Source: Yponomeuta sedellus (lineage: Eukaryota > Arthropoda > Insecta > Lepidoptera > Yponomeutidae). From it: 64,000 nucleotides of DNA. Positions 10,073 to 19,876 of this stretch are shown here, piece after piece; the first letter of the stretch is position 1; each line of letters opens with the position of its first letter. The translations under genes and the position numbers were made by a program. The stretch covers positions 12,192,201 to 12,256,200 of the forward strand of contig OW203732.1 in assembly GCA_934045075.1 (NCBI GenBank), written 5' to 3'. Under the pieces are notes generated by a model that was given only the letters and a program-made list of their open reading frames with translations, was not told the origin of the DNA and searched no databases.

Positions 10073-13000
10073 TCTTCGAGATTGCCAATACATACACGCA
10101 ACTGGTACGTCTATTCTATTAAAACCACTGTCGTAGGTTGTGTAGACATGCTAACTTTGGTTTCTTCACTTACGAACAATTATTTTTTTGCGACGTAAAC
10201 GCACATTAGCAAAATGGAATTCGGATTTCCCGATAATTAACTCGAACAATGATGTATAGAATTCAATTAAGGCCCAGGCGGGACATATGGACGTTATCTG
10301 GCCGCGATCGGTGACGCCGGGCTGGGCCAGGCAATAACATGGCAATTTACGTCAGCAGGCAAAAAGAATCACCATTAAGTTAATTGCCGAAAGGTCTGCC
10401 TTATCAGTTTTCCGCTCCACTGGTTGATTAACGATTTACGAAAATAGCTTCGGGCGAGCCCTATCGGACAATATTTTTGCTCCTATCTTGGCGCGCCCGC
10501 GACGAAATTTCCGCTTTTATGCTAAATTACAATCCGATATTTGCCATTCCAAGTTTAATGGGCCAATGAAAATATCAATAGAATTTAAATTGTACCTAAT
10601 CTCGAACTTCAGTGCGGGAAGGAAATGGCTACTAACACTTTAACTTGACGTATTTTTTTCAGTGCAGTAAAAGCTTTAAATCTTTGCTGGGAAGCTTGAC
10701 ACTTAAACGTTCAAATGGAATAAACAATTTCCGTAAACAGCATAATTAATGGAGTATTTTTCTCTGTTTAAAAGATACGATGAGAAGAAACAAAAATATA
10801 TTGTGAAAGGTAAAGCCATCGTTGAATTTGAAATGGGTAGCTAATGGAATATTTTCAAAACAGCGGCTGTCCTTTGTATTTTATATCTTTTCTTTGAGCA
10901 TAATGAAGGACGGGGCTTACCAAGTTGCTGTATACATAATAATTATTACTGAGTTTTATGACCAAAAGATTATATTTTGTTTACACACTTAAGCCCGACT
11001 TTCTGAATACTATCTGCCAGTACTCATATATTTATCCATGGATAAGCTCTATCCAGTGAATAAGTCTATATATACTTGTGGATAATATAATTATTGAGTA
11101 TGGACTATTAAGTCCATATCTATTGTATAGCTGAAAACTTGTCAATTAGTTATTTATTTGTTTATCTCAGCATACTTATTAATCTATTTATTTACTTCTC
11201 CACGGACTTGACGAAAGTAGCTCCAAGTAAAGTAGCTTAAAAAAATCTACATTAAACATGTTTCCTTATAGCAACAAAGAATAAAAATGCAGCGTCCATC
11301 CCATACGTCTCACTGTAGACCACGGGCCTTTTCCAAAGTGAGAGTTAATCAAAGGATTAAGCACCAGACGTATCTACTGTGGATTGGCAATTTCAAGCGC
11401 TGAGGTATGTGTTCTCTGTGTTCATATACCTCAGATGTTTGCTGAAAACCTCAGATACTACGGGTTCCACACAATGTTTTTCTTCACCGTCAGCCAACGG
11501 TGAAGGAAAATACTACTGAATTGTAAATGATGATAAATCAATACAGTTCTTTCACAATAATCCAATGTGTCTCGCTTCTCTCGCTTGTGCCTTACAGCAG
11601 TTTTCCTTTAAAAGCGCAGTTTATTGTGGTCGCCGCCTATAAATGAAAACTGACAAGAAAGTGAGGAAGCGAATCCTTTACAAAACCTACCACTAGCCGA
11701 TGACTGTACGAAGTTGCGCTTTCATTGCTCAGCGACTGTACCGAAGCGATAGTTAGAGTGTGACAAGCAGGCTGTGTACGCGGTACATGGCGAGGAAATT
11801 GAGGGGTGGTTGTAGAGTCTGTCTGGGGTGGGTGAAGTCGAGCAACCAGAGCTGTGTGAGTCAGTATCATCGGCAGACTGCTCCGAGTATCACGTGTTGC
11901 GACCGGCACTTACTCGCAACACCGTAATCTTGTAAAGTTTTCGTGAGAGAAGCTTAATTGCTAATCGTTATTCGAACTGTAAGCCTGGTTGAGTTTAAAT
12001 ACTCTTTGAGAAGAAAAGTGCTAATTTGGATGCGTTTTAACGGTGCGTTTGTAAAAATTTTACTAATTTTAAAAGTAAACATTTTGCTTCCTTCTTATTG
12101 CTTTTGTTACGGGACAATTTATTAAAATAGTATTTATTGCTGATGTTAGGATAGAGATAAGTGCTACACTGACCGTTTAACAAACCTGTTGCCAAATATT
12201 TGAATCATGAAAATAAGCTGAAAATACAATATGAAAAATAAAAAGTATATTAAATTTTATTAGTGAAAATTGCTCCTTTTCCATAATAGAACATAACTTT
12301 TTTTTGTAAATATGTAAATACTTTAAAGTATTAATATTGTATAGGGAAATGTATTAGTTTATTTACTACAATAGTCATAAAGTAATTTTATTATAATAGG
12401 AAAACTATGTTAAGTTTTCCTATTATAATAAAATAAAATTACTTTATAACATATTTTAGTAATATTATGTTGTACAGTAAAGTTCGTTGTGAAGGTATTC
12501 GATAAAATAGCCTAAATACTTCGCGCCTGTTTCTGGATTGAGATTTCATTGTGTAAATATTTATAAGAATATTCTGATCGTGTTATCTCTTTAGATTTCT
12601 TATAAAAAAGAGCATGACAGATATATCTTTAAGTGAATTCTCACTCCCAAAACCAGTGATTAGTTCCTCATAAAACATTGTGTTCAAAGGGGCGGACAAA
12701 TTTGTGTTGTACGTTAGTAGGATTTCTATAGACGAACGACAGTATGGCACTTATTATAAGAATGCTGAAAATGTAGGTTGACACCTTTTTTTTATAATCT
12801 TAAAAAATCAAACCTAGCGTCATTCGTTAGCTAACTTCTTAGCTATATATTAAACGGGTCTAATCGCGATTATTTATTAGGAAAAACGTAATTACCTTAT
12901 TTCCCGAAGTTTCGGCAGCGTTACAGTTGTCATATATTTATGTATGAGTATCGCCAATCATTAAGAAATAACTCCTTAGACTCAACTAATTGTACCAATT

Positions 13001-13845
13001 GTTTCTTCGTGTTGGTCTTTTCTGTTGGCTACGACGACTAAGCTATCAAGATGGTATAGGTGCTCGACCAGCCTACTCCATCTAAAACACAAAGTCCCAG
13101 GTACGGCAGCGTTCGAATGGTCCGTCCTTTCATCTAGTGTCATCGAGGTGCCACTCGATGGTGTAATTAATAACGTAAATCATTTCAACATTCCTTGGAA
13201 TAAACTTTATAAATATTTTGGACAACACTTGTTTAGGATGTTTGTTTGAAACATAAGAATTTGTTTTTTGTTTAAATAAATATTTATTCTCATTGCATAA
13301 AGCTCCCTTACTACGAATTGTATGGAACGTCGCGGATTTCAGGCACACATAATAAGTTCTTGCAAATTTCAAGAAATGATGTACATTTGCAGTAAGGATA
13401 TAATTGACCTACTCTCTACAAAATTTTCTCCGCGGAAAAAAAAAGCTAGACTAAATTATCTATCGCGATAAATTATAAAAACTAATCCCCTAACCAAATC
13501 GTCCTATCGTATTTTTTACTTATTCTATTATACAGTATAATTATCTTCTAGTTTATAAAAATGTCGTCGAGTCACAGTATTTGTTATCGAACTCCTTGAT
13601 TATTAGCTTCACCAATTTTTATGAAATTTTTGGTAGATATCTGGTAGGTCTGAGAATAGGCCGTAGGGTAATAATACGGCAAAACAACGTTTATAGGGCC
13701 ATATATATACATATATATGACAAATGTTATGTTATAAAATTCATATAATATATGACAAATATTACAACCAAAAGGTTCAAAATTTGGAGGCTTCATTAAG
13801 CAATATTTTGCCATACAATGTTTTTCTACTAAAAGATTAAAATAG
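10073..13845. other. Intergenic/upstream region of the orphan gene
   Basis: 10260-10560 is GC-richer and looks unique. 11310-11515 is a weak minus-strand SINE-A type-ii fragment (ggattggcaatttcaagcgc, then tcaccgtcagcc). 11637-11930 is CpG-rich and starts with a TATAAA at 11639. It could be a promoter or first exon of the gene whose coding starts at 13885, but no donor was proved. 13555-13690 is a dispersed repeat shared with 20.44 kb (gtaggtctgagaataggccg). Confidence 0.35.
12377..12447. repeat. Inverted repeat, 30-bp arm, 6-nt loop
   Basis: Arm 12377-12406 (ends taggaaaact) is reverse-complementary to 12413-12447, which carries one extra 5-bp piece (aaaat). Confidence 0.9.
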
Positions 13846-13884
13846 TTCTTGTTTTGTTACAGATACAATAAAACAAAGGAAAAC

Positions 13885-15346
13885 ATGACGAAGAACTTCC
13901 ATCGTATCACCTTCTACTGTGTGGTGTTTTCAATAATTATAGGTAAGATTTCATTGTCAACGGCTTTCTAATTATTAGTATATTATTTGATGGTCATTGT
14001 AATGAGAATCCGCTGAAAAACACTTAAAAAATTCATGATAATCAAAAGTAAACGTGAGATTTCCACGTACGTATAGTCGACAGCACATCAACCTTTCAAA
14101 AATGAACTCGAAAATGTTTTATTTAATATATCACAAAAAATGCGACTTACGTAGATGTCCATTTCGAAATGTTTACACCCTTACACTCTACTTAAGTTAC
14201 ATTACGGGCGAGTTTGCAACTAAAATATAAAGGTTGATGTGCTGTCGACTGTACATAGTAATAATGCAATGTTGGAATAATAAATTAAATTTCCAGACCG
14301 AGGTGACGGAAGATGGAAAAGGGGAGACAGGGAAAAACTTGAGCAGGACATTGCGAAATTCAGAAAAATAGCCGGTAAGGAAATATGATTGGGTGCCTAC
14401 TGGATACCTAATATTAATTTGGAAGTTTCGCTGACTTAATCTGCAAACGATATAAAGTTGAAAAGGAAAGTTTGAAAATAAATTTGAAAATGTATAGAGG
14501 AGTGTCCTATACAATATGGCCCAATGCAAGGCGTAGGCCTCCTCTTATAGAGAGAAAGAGAGAGTAAGAACACTGCATTTTGGTGATTACGCTGTGCTAA
14601 GAAAATACCTCAGACACTCAAGTTTTCTCACCATGCTTTCCTTCATAATTAGCGAGTAGTGTTGGTGCTTTAAATTAACATTACAACTTAACTTTAAAAA
14701 AGAAAGTCATTCGAACCTATGACCTCTCGCATGTAGGAGGTTTGGGTTTCACTTTCATGCCTATTGTATTGTTTCGAAAATGTATTGAGTTCACCAAACT
14801 CAGAGTTTTATAACATTTTTTACAGAAAATATAGAGCACGATATTGAAGATTTCTACGATGACTATCCAGACGAAGAAAGCCTTGGTCCAGAACATGCAA
14901 AGTTATCGGCGCCGAAAAAAGAACAGAAAGGAAACAATGAGCTCATATTCGAATCTCTAAGATTTAACTCATACAACCAATCATACATTAATGAAAAGGA
15001 AGTGAAAGTAAATATTCCAAACCAAATCAAAGGCACAGCTGAATCAATATTTACACCAGTTACTTTCAAACTCAATAACAAAGATTCGGACGATAAAGAT
15101 GTCACACAAAAATCAACGTGGCCTAAATTCGAAGACATGCTTTTGGCAATCGGAAAACGATATGACTGGAAAAATGATCGCTGGATAAAAGTGAAAGAGA
15201 AATTTAATAAAACGGCAGTGAAACCAAATTTTAATTACATTAGGAATGATTTTCTTTCGAAGCACAAATTTAACTATAGGACTGTAAAATTAAACCGTAG
15301 CAAGTCGAAGAGAAATGTCATAATTGCTGTAAAGGCAGTGAGATAG
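13885..15346 (+). CDS. Three-exon gene for a small secreted-type orphan protein (218 aa)
   Basis: Spliced CDS: 13885-13942, 14297-14374, 14826-15346 (657 nt). All junctions are GT-AG: donors at 13943 (gtaaga) and 14375 (gtaagg), acceptors ttccag and tttttacag. A further acceptor (gttttgttacag, ending 13861) starts the 5' part of exon 1, so an upstream leader exon is implied. Phases agree at both joins (1 and 1). Residues 1-19 (MTKNFHRITFYCVVFSIII) look like a signal peptide. After it comes a charged RGDGRWKRGDREK stretch, an acidic patch (FYDDYPDEE, near residue 54), and a basic C-terminal half with STWPKFEDML and RYDWKNDRW. No cysteine occurs after residue 12. I recognise no domain and propose no function. 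A polyadenylation signal AATAAA lies at 15437-15442. Secretion is inferred from the N-terminus only. Confidence 0.78.
14067..14256. mobile_element. MITE in intron 1, TIR about 21 bp
   Basis: Left end agtcgacagcacatcaacct (about 14073) is the exact reverse complement of the right end at about 14234-14253. The interior (~140 bp) is non-coding. It sits wholly inside intron 1 of the orphan gene. Confidence 0.75.
14541..14740 (-). mobile_element. SINE-A remnant in intron 2
   Basis: Contains the minus-strand body order ctcaccatgctttccttcat, a 'gcgagtagt' segment and aagtcattcgaaccta, diverged from other copies. The head is largely lost. Confidence 0.55.
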
Positions 15347-15436
15347 AAGCTTAACGGCAAAATATGCCTAACTTCGTATATAATAGACGGGACCAACATC
15401 CACAATTTGTAGAAGTAAGGTATGCCTTTGAATTAC

Positions 15437-15442
15437 AATAAA
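15437..15442 (+). promoter_or_regulatory. Polyadenylation signal AATAAA of the orphan gene
   Basis: First canonical hexamer downstream of the stop, 91 bp after it. Confidence 0.6.
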
Positions 15443-15845
15443 GGAGCCCACTCACGTAGGTTTTATGCCCGAATAAAGTTAATGCTTAGGATGCAGTCAT
15501 TCCGAAAAATCGTCAATAAGATTTCGATTTATTTTCTTTCGTTAAACTTATTTGTAACTTAATGAGACAGAGATGTTCAGAAGATTTCATTAATATGTTT
15601 GTTTGTTACGCTTTATTGCATCAAACTTAAGATATTATTATGATATTTCGTAAGAAATTTGTAACTGTATTTTTCAGAATGACATGGCTTCACCTATGGT
15701 AATCATTTCATGACAATCTCTTATACTTAGAATGTACTCCGAATACATTTAACTAAATAATTGCTTTACTAAAACACGACTCTTCTAGAAAATATAAAAT
15801 TACATTTGAAATGAATCATTCATTTGTATTATTTTAGAGAAGATG

Positions 15846-15962
15846 AATGACGTTGATGAAGCGAAGGTGATCTGTCAGAATCGTGGCAAGTGGCAGTCCC
15901 TGGTCTCTGCCTACCCCTCTGGGATACAGGCGCGAGGTTATGTATGTATGTATGTATGTATT
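15846..15962 (+). repeat. SINE-B/LINE-type tail with (GTAT)n end
   Basis: Carries gatctgtcagaatcgtggc, ggcagtccctggtctctgcc and ctctgggatacaggcg, then a (TATG)n run at 15938-15962. The plus frame (ICQNRGKWQSLVSAYPSGI) stays open and looks like the C-terminal tail of a LINE reverse transcriptase. Confidence 0.65.
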
Positions 15963-16091
15963 TTAGAGAAATAGCACCTCGGAAAATGTAAATATTTTTT
16001 TTTATTTTGCTGTATGCTATTTAGTACATTAACTATTGCCAAGAAGAGTTACAAGTTACGTTTTCAGATTGCATAGACGTGAGTTCAAATG

Positions 16092-16519
16092 CAGTGGCGT
16101 AGCTAGGTAACAAAGAGCCCTGGGGAAAATTAAAAAATGGGGCCCCACTGCTATGTAAACTGATTAGGTTTTATGAAATAAAAATATAAAAAAATATACA
16201 AACACTTTTACAAATACAATAAAAGGCACTTCGATCAATAATAAAACGTGTGCGTTTTATTATCACTATCCGATTGACAACACTGCCAACCTACAGAAAG
16301 GATTTAGGGGAATTCCTTAGGCATAACTTTTGAATTTCTCTTAACTGAGTTGTCGTGATTAAAGTGGGGTTGCAACGTGTCATAATTATTTATTTTGAAA
16401 ATGGGAGAAATTTCCAAAAGGTCAGGTAGATCGGGATTTCTGGTAAGGATTCGAGGGCCCCCTGAGCTTGAAAGCCCCGGGGCACTGCCTCGCCTAGCCC
16501 CTAGGTAGCTACGCCACTG
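16092..16519. mobile_element. hAT-type non-autonomous element with 8-bp target duplication
   Basis: Ends are CAGTGGCGTAGCTA and its exact reverse complement. Flanking octamers are TTCAAATG (left) and CTCAAATG (right), 7 of 8 identical, as expected for hAT. The 428-bp interior holds no transposase. Confidence 0.75.
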
Positions 16520-16861
16520 CTCAAATGTCAAGTTATATAAAAAATATAATATTTTGGTTGATCAATATTAATACAGAAACCCGACAAAGAAAGGGTGAAG
16601 TAAATCTATTTTTCATTGTGCTCTTCCATTATACTTTGATCTTCAAACTTTGTTGATCCCTCAAATTCTTTGTTGTCAGTTTCGAGGGAGGAAAAAATCA
16701 AATCGAGGTGGTCGATGTATAGGGCAATTCATCATTCCCCCTGTTTGTTCCTTGGAGCGATACACCGCAGGTATAAGCAATTTCGCAGGTAATTTGTTGG
16801 CAACATCTGTTTTCACACTCGCGGATGGAATCTCTTCTTACTTTGAATATGAGCTGTTCTA
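16520..16861. other. Spacer, nothing recognised
   Basis: No coding or repeat signal supported. Confidence 0.3.
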
Positions 16862-18008
16862 TTTAAATGAAATGAAATGAAATGAAATGAAATGAAAAGG
16901 TTTTATTCAAAGTAGCACAGAAACTGCGGCTTAATGAACGTTACAATTCAAACTAGGTGTCCATTTCAAAATCTAGATCATTTAGGAGAAAAAATGGACA
17001 AAAAAACTCCTAACTTAGTCTTTTCAAAAGTCCTTAATTAACATAGTTTACATAATTATTTTGAACATAGAACTCATACATTGTACTGGCTTTCATTCCA
17101 GACCTCATTGTCATCTAAATAATCCTTTATGTTATAGTAGCCCTTTTGGCACAAAGTGTGCTTAACATATTTTTTGAACCGCGATTCAGGCAAGCTTAAT
17201 ATATCTTCAGGGATTTTATTATAGAAGCGTATACAATGCCCCATGAAGGATGTATTAACCTTTGCCAGCCTAAATAGTGGGAACAAAAGTTTATGTTTAT
17301 TTCTAGTATTTACATTGTGTTGGCTACCTAAAGTTTTAAAGTTACTGATATTTTTCCTAACGTACATAATGTTTTCATATATATACTGACTGGCAACTGT
17401 CAGGATGTTAGTTTCTTTAAAGAAATCTCTTAACGAATCTCTACTACCCAGCCTATAAATGAATCTGATCGCTCTCTTCTGCAAGACGAAGATGGTCTCA
17501 ATGTCTGCTGCCCGTCCCCACAGTAGTATGCCATAGGACATAAGACTATGGAAGTAACTAAAATAAACAAGCCTAGCAGTTGCGACGTCAGTTAGTTCCC
17601 TAATTCTTTTGACTGCATATGCTGCTGAACTAAGCCTATTTGCTAATTTTTCTACATGAGGACCCCATTGAAGCTTTGCATCAATTGTGATACCTAGGAA
17701 TACAGTTTCATTCACAAGGTCTAATTTGTCATTCCCCAGTAAAACATTGCTGTCTACCGTTTTGACATTTGGAAGAGTGAACTTTATACATTTCGTCTTT
17801 TTTGAATTTAACAATAAGTTATTAGAAGTAAACCAATTTAGTACCCGAGAGAGAGCATTATTTGTATTGTCAAGGTCATTTTCTTGTCTCTTAATTTTAA
17901 AAATAAGAGACGTGTCATCTGCAAATAATACTATCTCTGACATATTTTGAACCATGAACGGCAAATCATTTACATATACGAGGAAGAGGAACGGCCCCAA
18001 ACGTTTGA
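16862..18008 (-). mobile_element. Jockey-like LINE, 5'-truncated, with RT C-terminal half
   Basis: A minus-strand open frame (18000-17074, 308 codons) begins inside the RT domain at GPFLFLVYVNDL and includes FADDTS (residues 26-31), the RT catalytic motif. Then follow thumb-like blocks (FLGITIDAKLQWGPHV; AYAVKRIREL; SYGILLWG) and a typical LINE C-terminus (FYNKIPEDI). It stops at 17074. A ~200-bp 3'UTR ends in AATAAAACC and a (CATTT)n tail at 16862-16897. All upstream endonuclease and RT sequence is missing, which is the usual 5' truncation. The methionine at the start is accidental. The uninterrupted frame suggests a fairly recent insertion. Confidence 0.88.
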
Positions 18009-18034
18009 GAAATGCTCCTAATGTATAATTTCAC

Positions 18035-18048
18035 ACGTTACGTAAGTA
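18035..18048. repeat. Left target-site duplication of the Penelope-like pair
   Basis: acgttacgtaagta recurs exactly at 19649-19662, just outside the right element end. Confidence 0.65.
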
Positions 18049-18828
18049 TAGTATTTTCTAAGGTTAACACGAGCTGTAGACATAATTAAAACTGTTTTTA
18101 TACGGATTTATGCTCATTTATTACATTTTTACAATTTTCCAACGTTTCGGCACTTTTTCAGGTGCCGTGGTCCCGGATGACTGAGGTGACAGGTGTCTTT
18201 TAGAAATCATTAACGGTTAGTTTACTACCCTCGGCAAAAATTACAAAGTTAATTATGTTCCAAAATAGACAAACCAATTATTTTTTATATAAAGTCAACA
18301 ATATTGATTATTAGTAATTGAAGTTAAAATTAAATTTATAAACTAATTACTTTATATGAACTTAAAGATACCGATTATTAATTGAAATTAAATTGATTTT
18401 TTATATTATTTATTCTACAGTCACACTTCTAGCAAGGGGGTCTCATGCACTTAAGCACTGGTTCCCATGCTACCGGTATGTTCCAACCACGATCTCTATT
18501 AAAATTTGGATGCCGGCGGATCTCTATTGCCTCACGTATCATTCTAGGGAAGAAACGGTCTTCTCGGGCTAGAACTTTAACTTTATCGAAATGTATAAAG
18601 TGGTTGGTACCGCTAAGTGTATGCTCGCTGACTGCAGATCTACCAGAGCGCTTATGTTTCACATCAGCGATATGTTCCTTCACCCGCTCAGCTATGGTAC
18701 GCTTCGTTTCACCAATGTACGAGGAACCGCATTCACAGTCAAGCTTGTATACTCCTGCCTCTTGTAAGGGAATCCTGTGCTTGACACTTCGCATGAATTG
18801 GCGTATCTTTCTTGGCGGCTGGTAGATG
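18049..18828 (-). mobile_element. Penelope-like element fragment (left copy), GIY-YIG endonuclease
   Basis: The minus frame stops at 18429 and covers the C-terminal part of a Penelope-like protein. PPRKIRQFMRSVKHRIPLQ leads into a GIY-YIG nuclease: VYKLDCECGSSYIGETKRT with the following arginine, then a REAIEIRRHPNFNRDRGW block. The reverse-transcriptase part is missing (5' truncation at 18828). The non-coding 3' part, 18049-18428, contains gtgccgaaacgttgg in reverse, shared with the right copy. The open frame continues into the spacer to 18896, but that extension is not element sequence. Confidence 0.85.
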
Positions 18829-19648
18829 TAGATGCTACCTGCCTTTCGTGAGAGGAGTGACTGACAAAATTGGGAGTATTTTGAAACGCGCCTCAATCAG
18901 AACCATCTACCAGCCGCCAAGAAAGATACACCAATTCATGCGAAGTGTCAAGCACAGGATTCCCTTACAAGAGGCAGGAGTATACAAGCTTGACTGTGAA
19001 TGTGGTTCCTCGTACATTGGTCAAACGAAGCGTACCATAGCTGAGCGGGTGAAGGAACATATCGCTGATGTGAAACATAAGCGCTCTGGTAGATCTGCAG
19101 TCAGCGAGCATACACTTAGCGGTACCAACCACTTTATACATTTCGATAAAGTTAAAGTTCTAGCCCGAGAAGACCGTTTCTTCCCTAGAATGATACGTGA
19201 GGCAATAGAGATCCGCCGGCATCCAAATTTTAATAGAGATCGTGGTTGGAACATACCGGTAGCATGGGAACCAGTGCTTAAGTGCATGAGACCCCCTTGC
19301 TAGAAGTGTGACTGTAGAATAAATAATATAAAAAATCAATTTAATTTCAATTAATAATCGGTATCTTTAAGTTCATATAAAGTAATTAGTTTATAAATTT
19401 AATTTTAACTTCAATTACTAATAATCAATATTGTTGACTTTATATAAAAATTAATTGGTTTGTCTATTTTGGAACATAATTAACTTTGTAATTTTTGCCG
19501 AGGGTAGTAAACTAACCGTTAATGATTTCTAAAAGACACCTGTCACCTCAGTCATCCGGGACCACGGCACCTGAAAAAGTGCCGAAACGTTGGAAAATTG
19601 TAAAAATGTAATAAACGAGCATAAATCCGTATAAAAACAGTTTTAATT
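18829..19648 (+). mobile_element. Penelope-like element fragment (right copy), GIY-YIG endonuclease
   Basis: The plus frame to 19303 starts further upstream than in the left copy: LPFVRGVTDKIGSILKRASI is family sequence before the PPRK block. The GIY-YIG part reads VYKLDCECGSSYIGQTKRT. From 18904 on it is a nearly perfect mirror image of the left copy, including 345 bp of 3' non-coding DNA. Together they make an inverted repeat with ~750-bp arms and a 75-bp spacer. Neither copy can encode a full element. Confidence 0.85.
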
Positions 19649-19662
19649 ACGTTACGTAAGTA
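19649..19662. repeat. Right target-site duplication of the Penelope-like pair
   Basis: Exact copy of the 14 bp at 18035-18048. Confidence 0.65.
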
Positions 19663-19689
19663 CTTGACATCAACTTCACATTTACATTT

Positions 19690-19728
19690 TTAAAACTGTT
19701 TTTATACGGATTTATGCTCGTTTACATT
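19690..19728 (-). repeat. Small extra piece of Penelope-like terminus
   Basis: aaaactgtttttatacggat and the following ttatgctcgttt match the outermost end of the left copy (18084-18115), in the same orientation as that copy, just outside the right duplication. Confidence 0.6.
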
Positions 19729-19816
19729 TTTGTCACAAAGTCGGCTGTAACGTCACGGAGTAGTATACTTCGTTAAGTTACGGGCGACTCTTTAACAAAA
19801 ACTACGATGTAATAGT

Positions 19817-19876
19817 CGATATACTGCCAACTGTACAATCGAGTAATCAGTCGATTGTACAGTTGGCAGTATATCG
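19817..19876. repeat. Perfect hairpin, 26-bp arms, 8-nt loop
   Basis: Arm 19817-19842 (starts cgatatactgccaactgt) is exactly complementary to 19851-19876. Confidence 0.95.

Noticed and set aside
11637..11930. Promoter plus first exon of the orphan gene
   Set aside because: A TATAAA and raised CpG are present, but no donor site or transcript start can be shown from sequence alone. Kept only as a note.
18445..18825. 126-codon plus-strand frame opposite the left Penelope copy (and its twin at 19021-19287)
   Set aside because: Antisense shadows of the GIY-YIG coding region.
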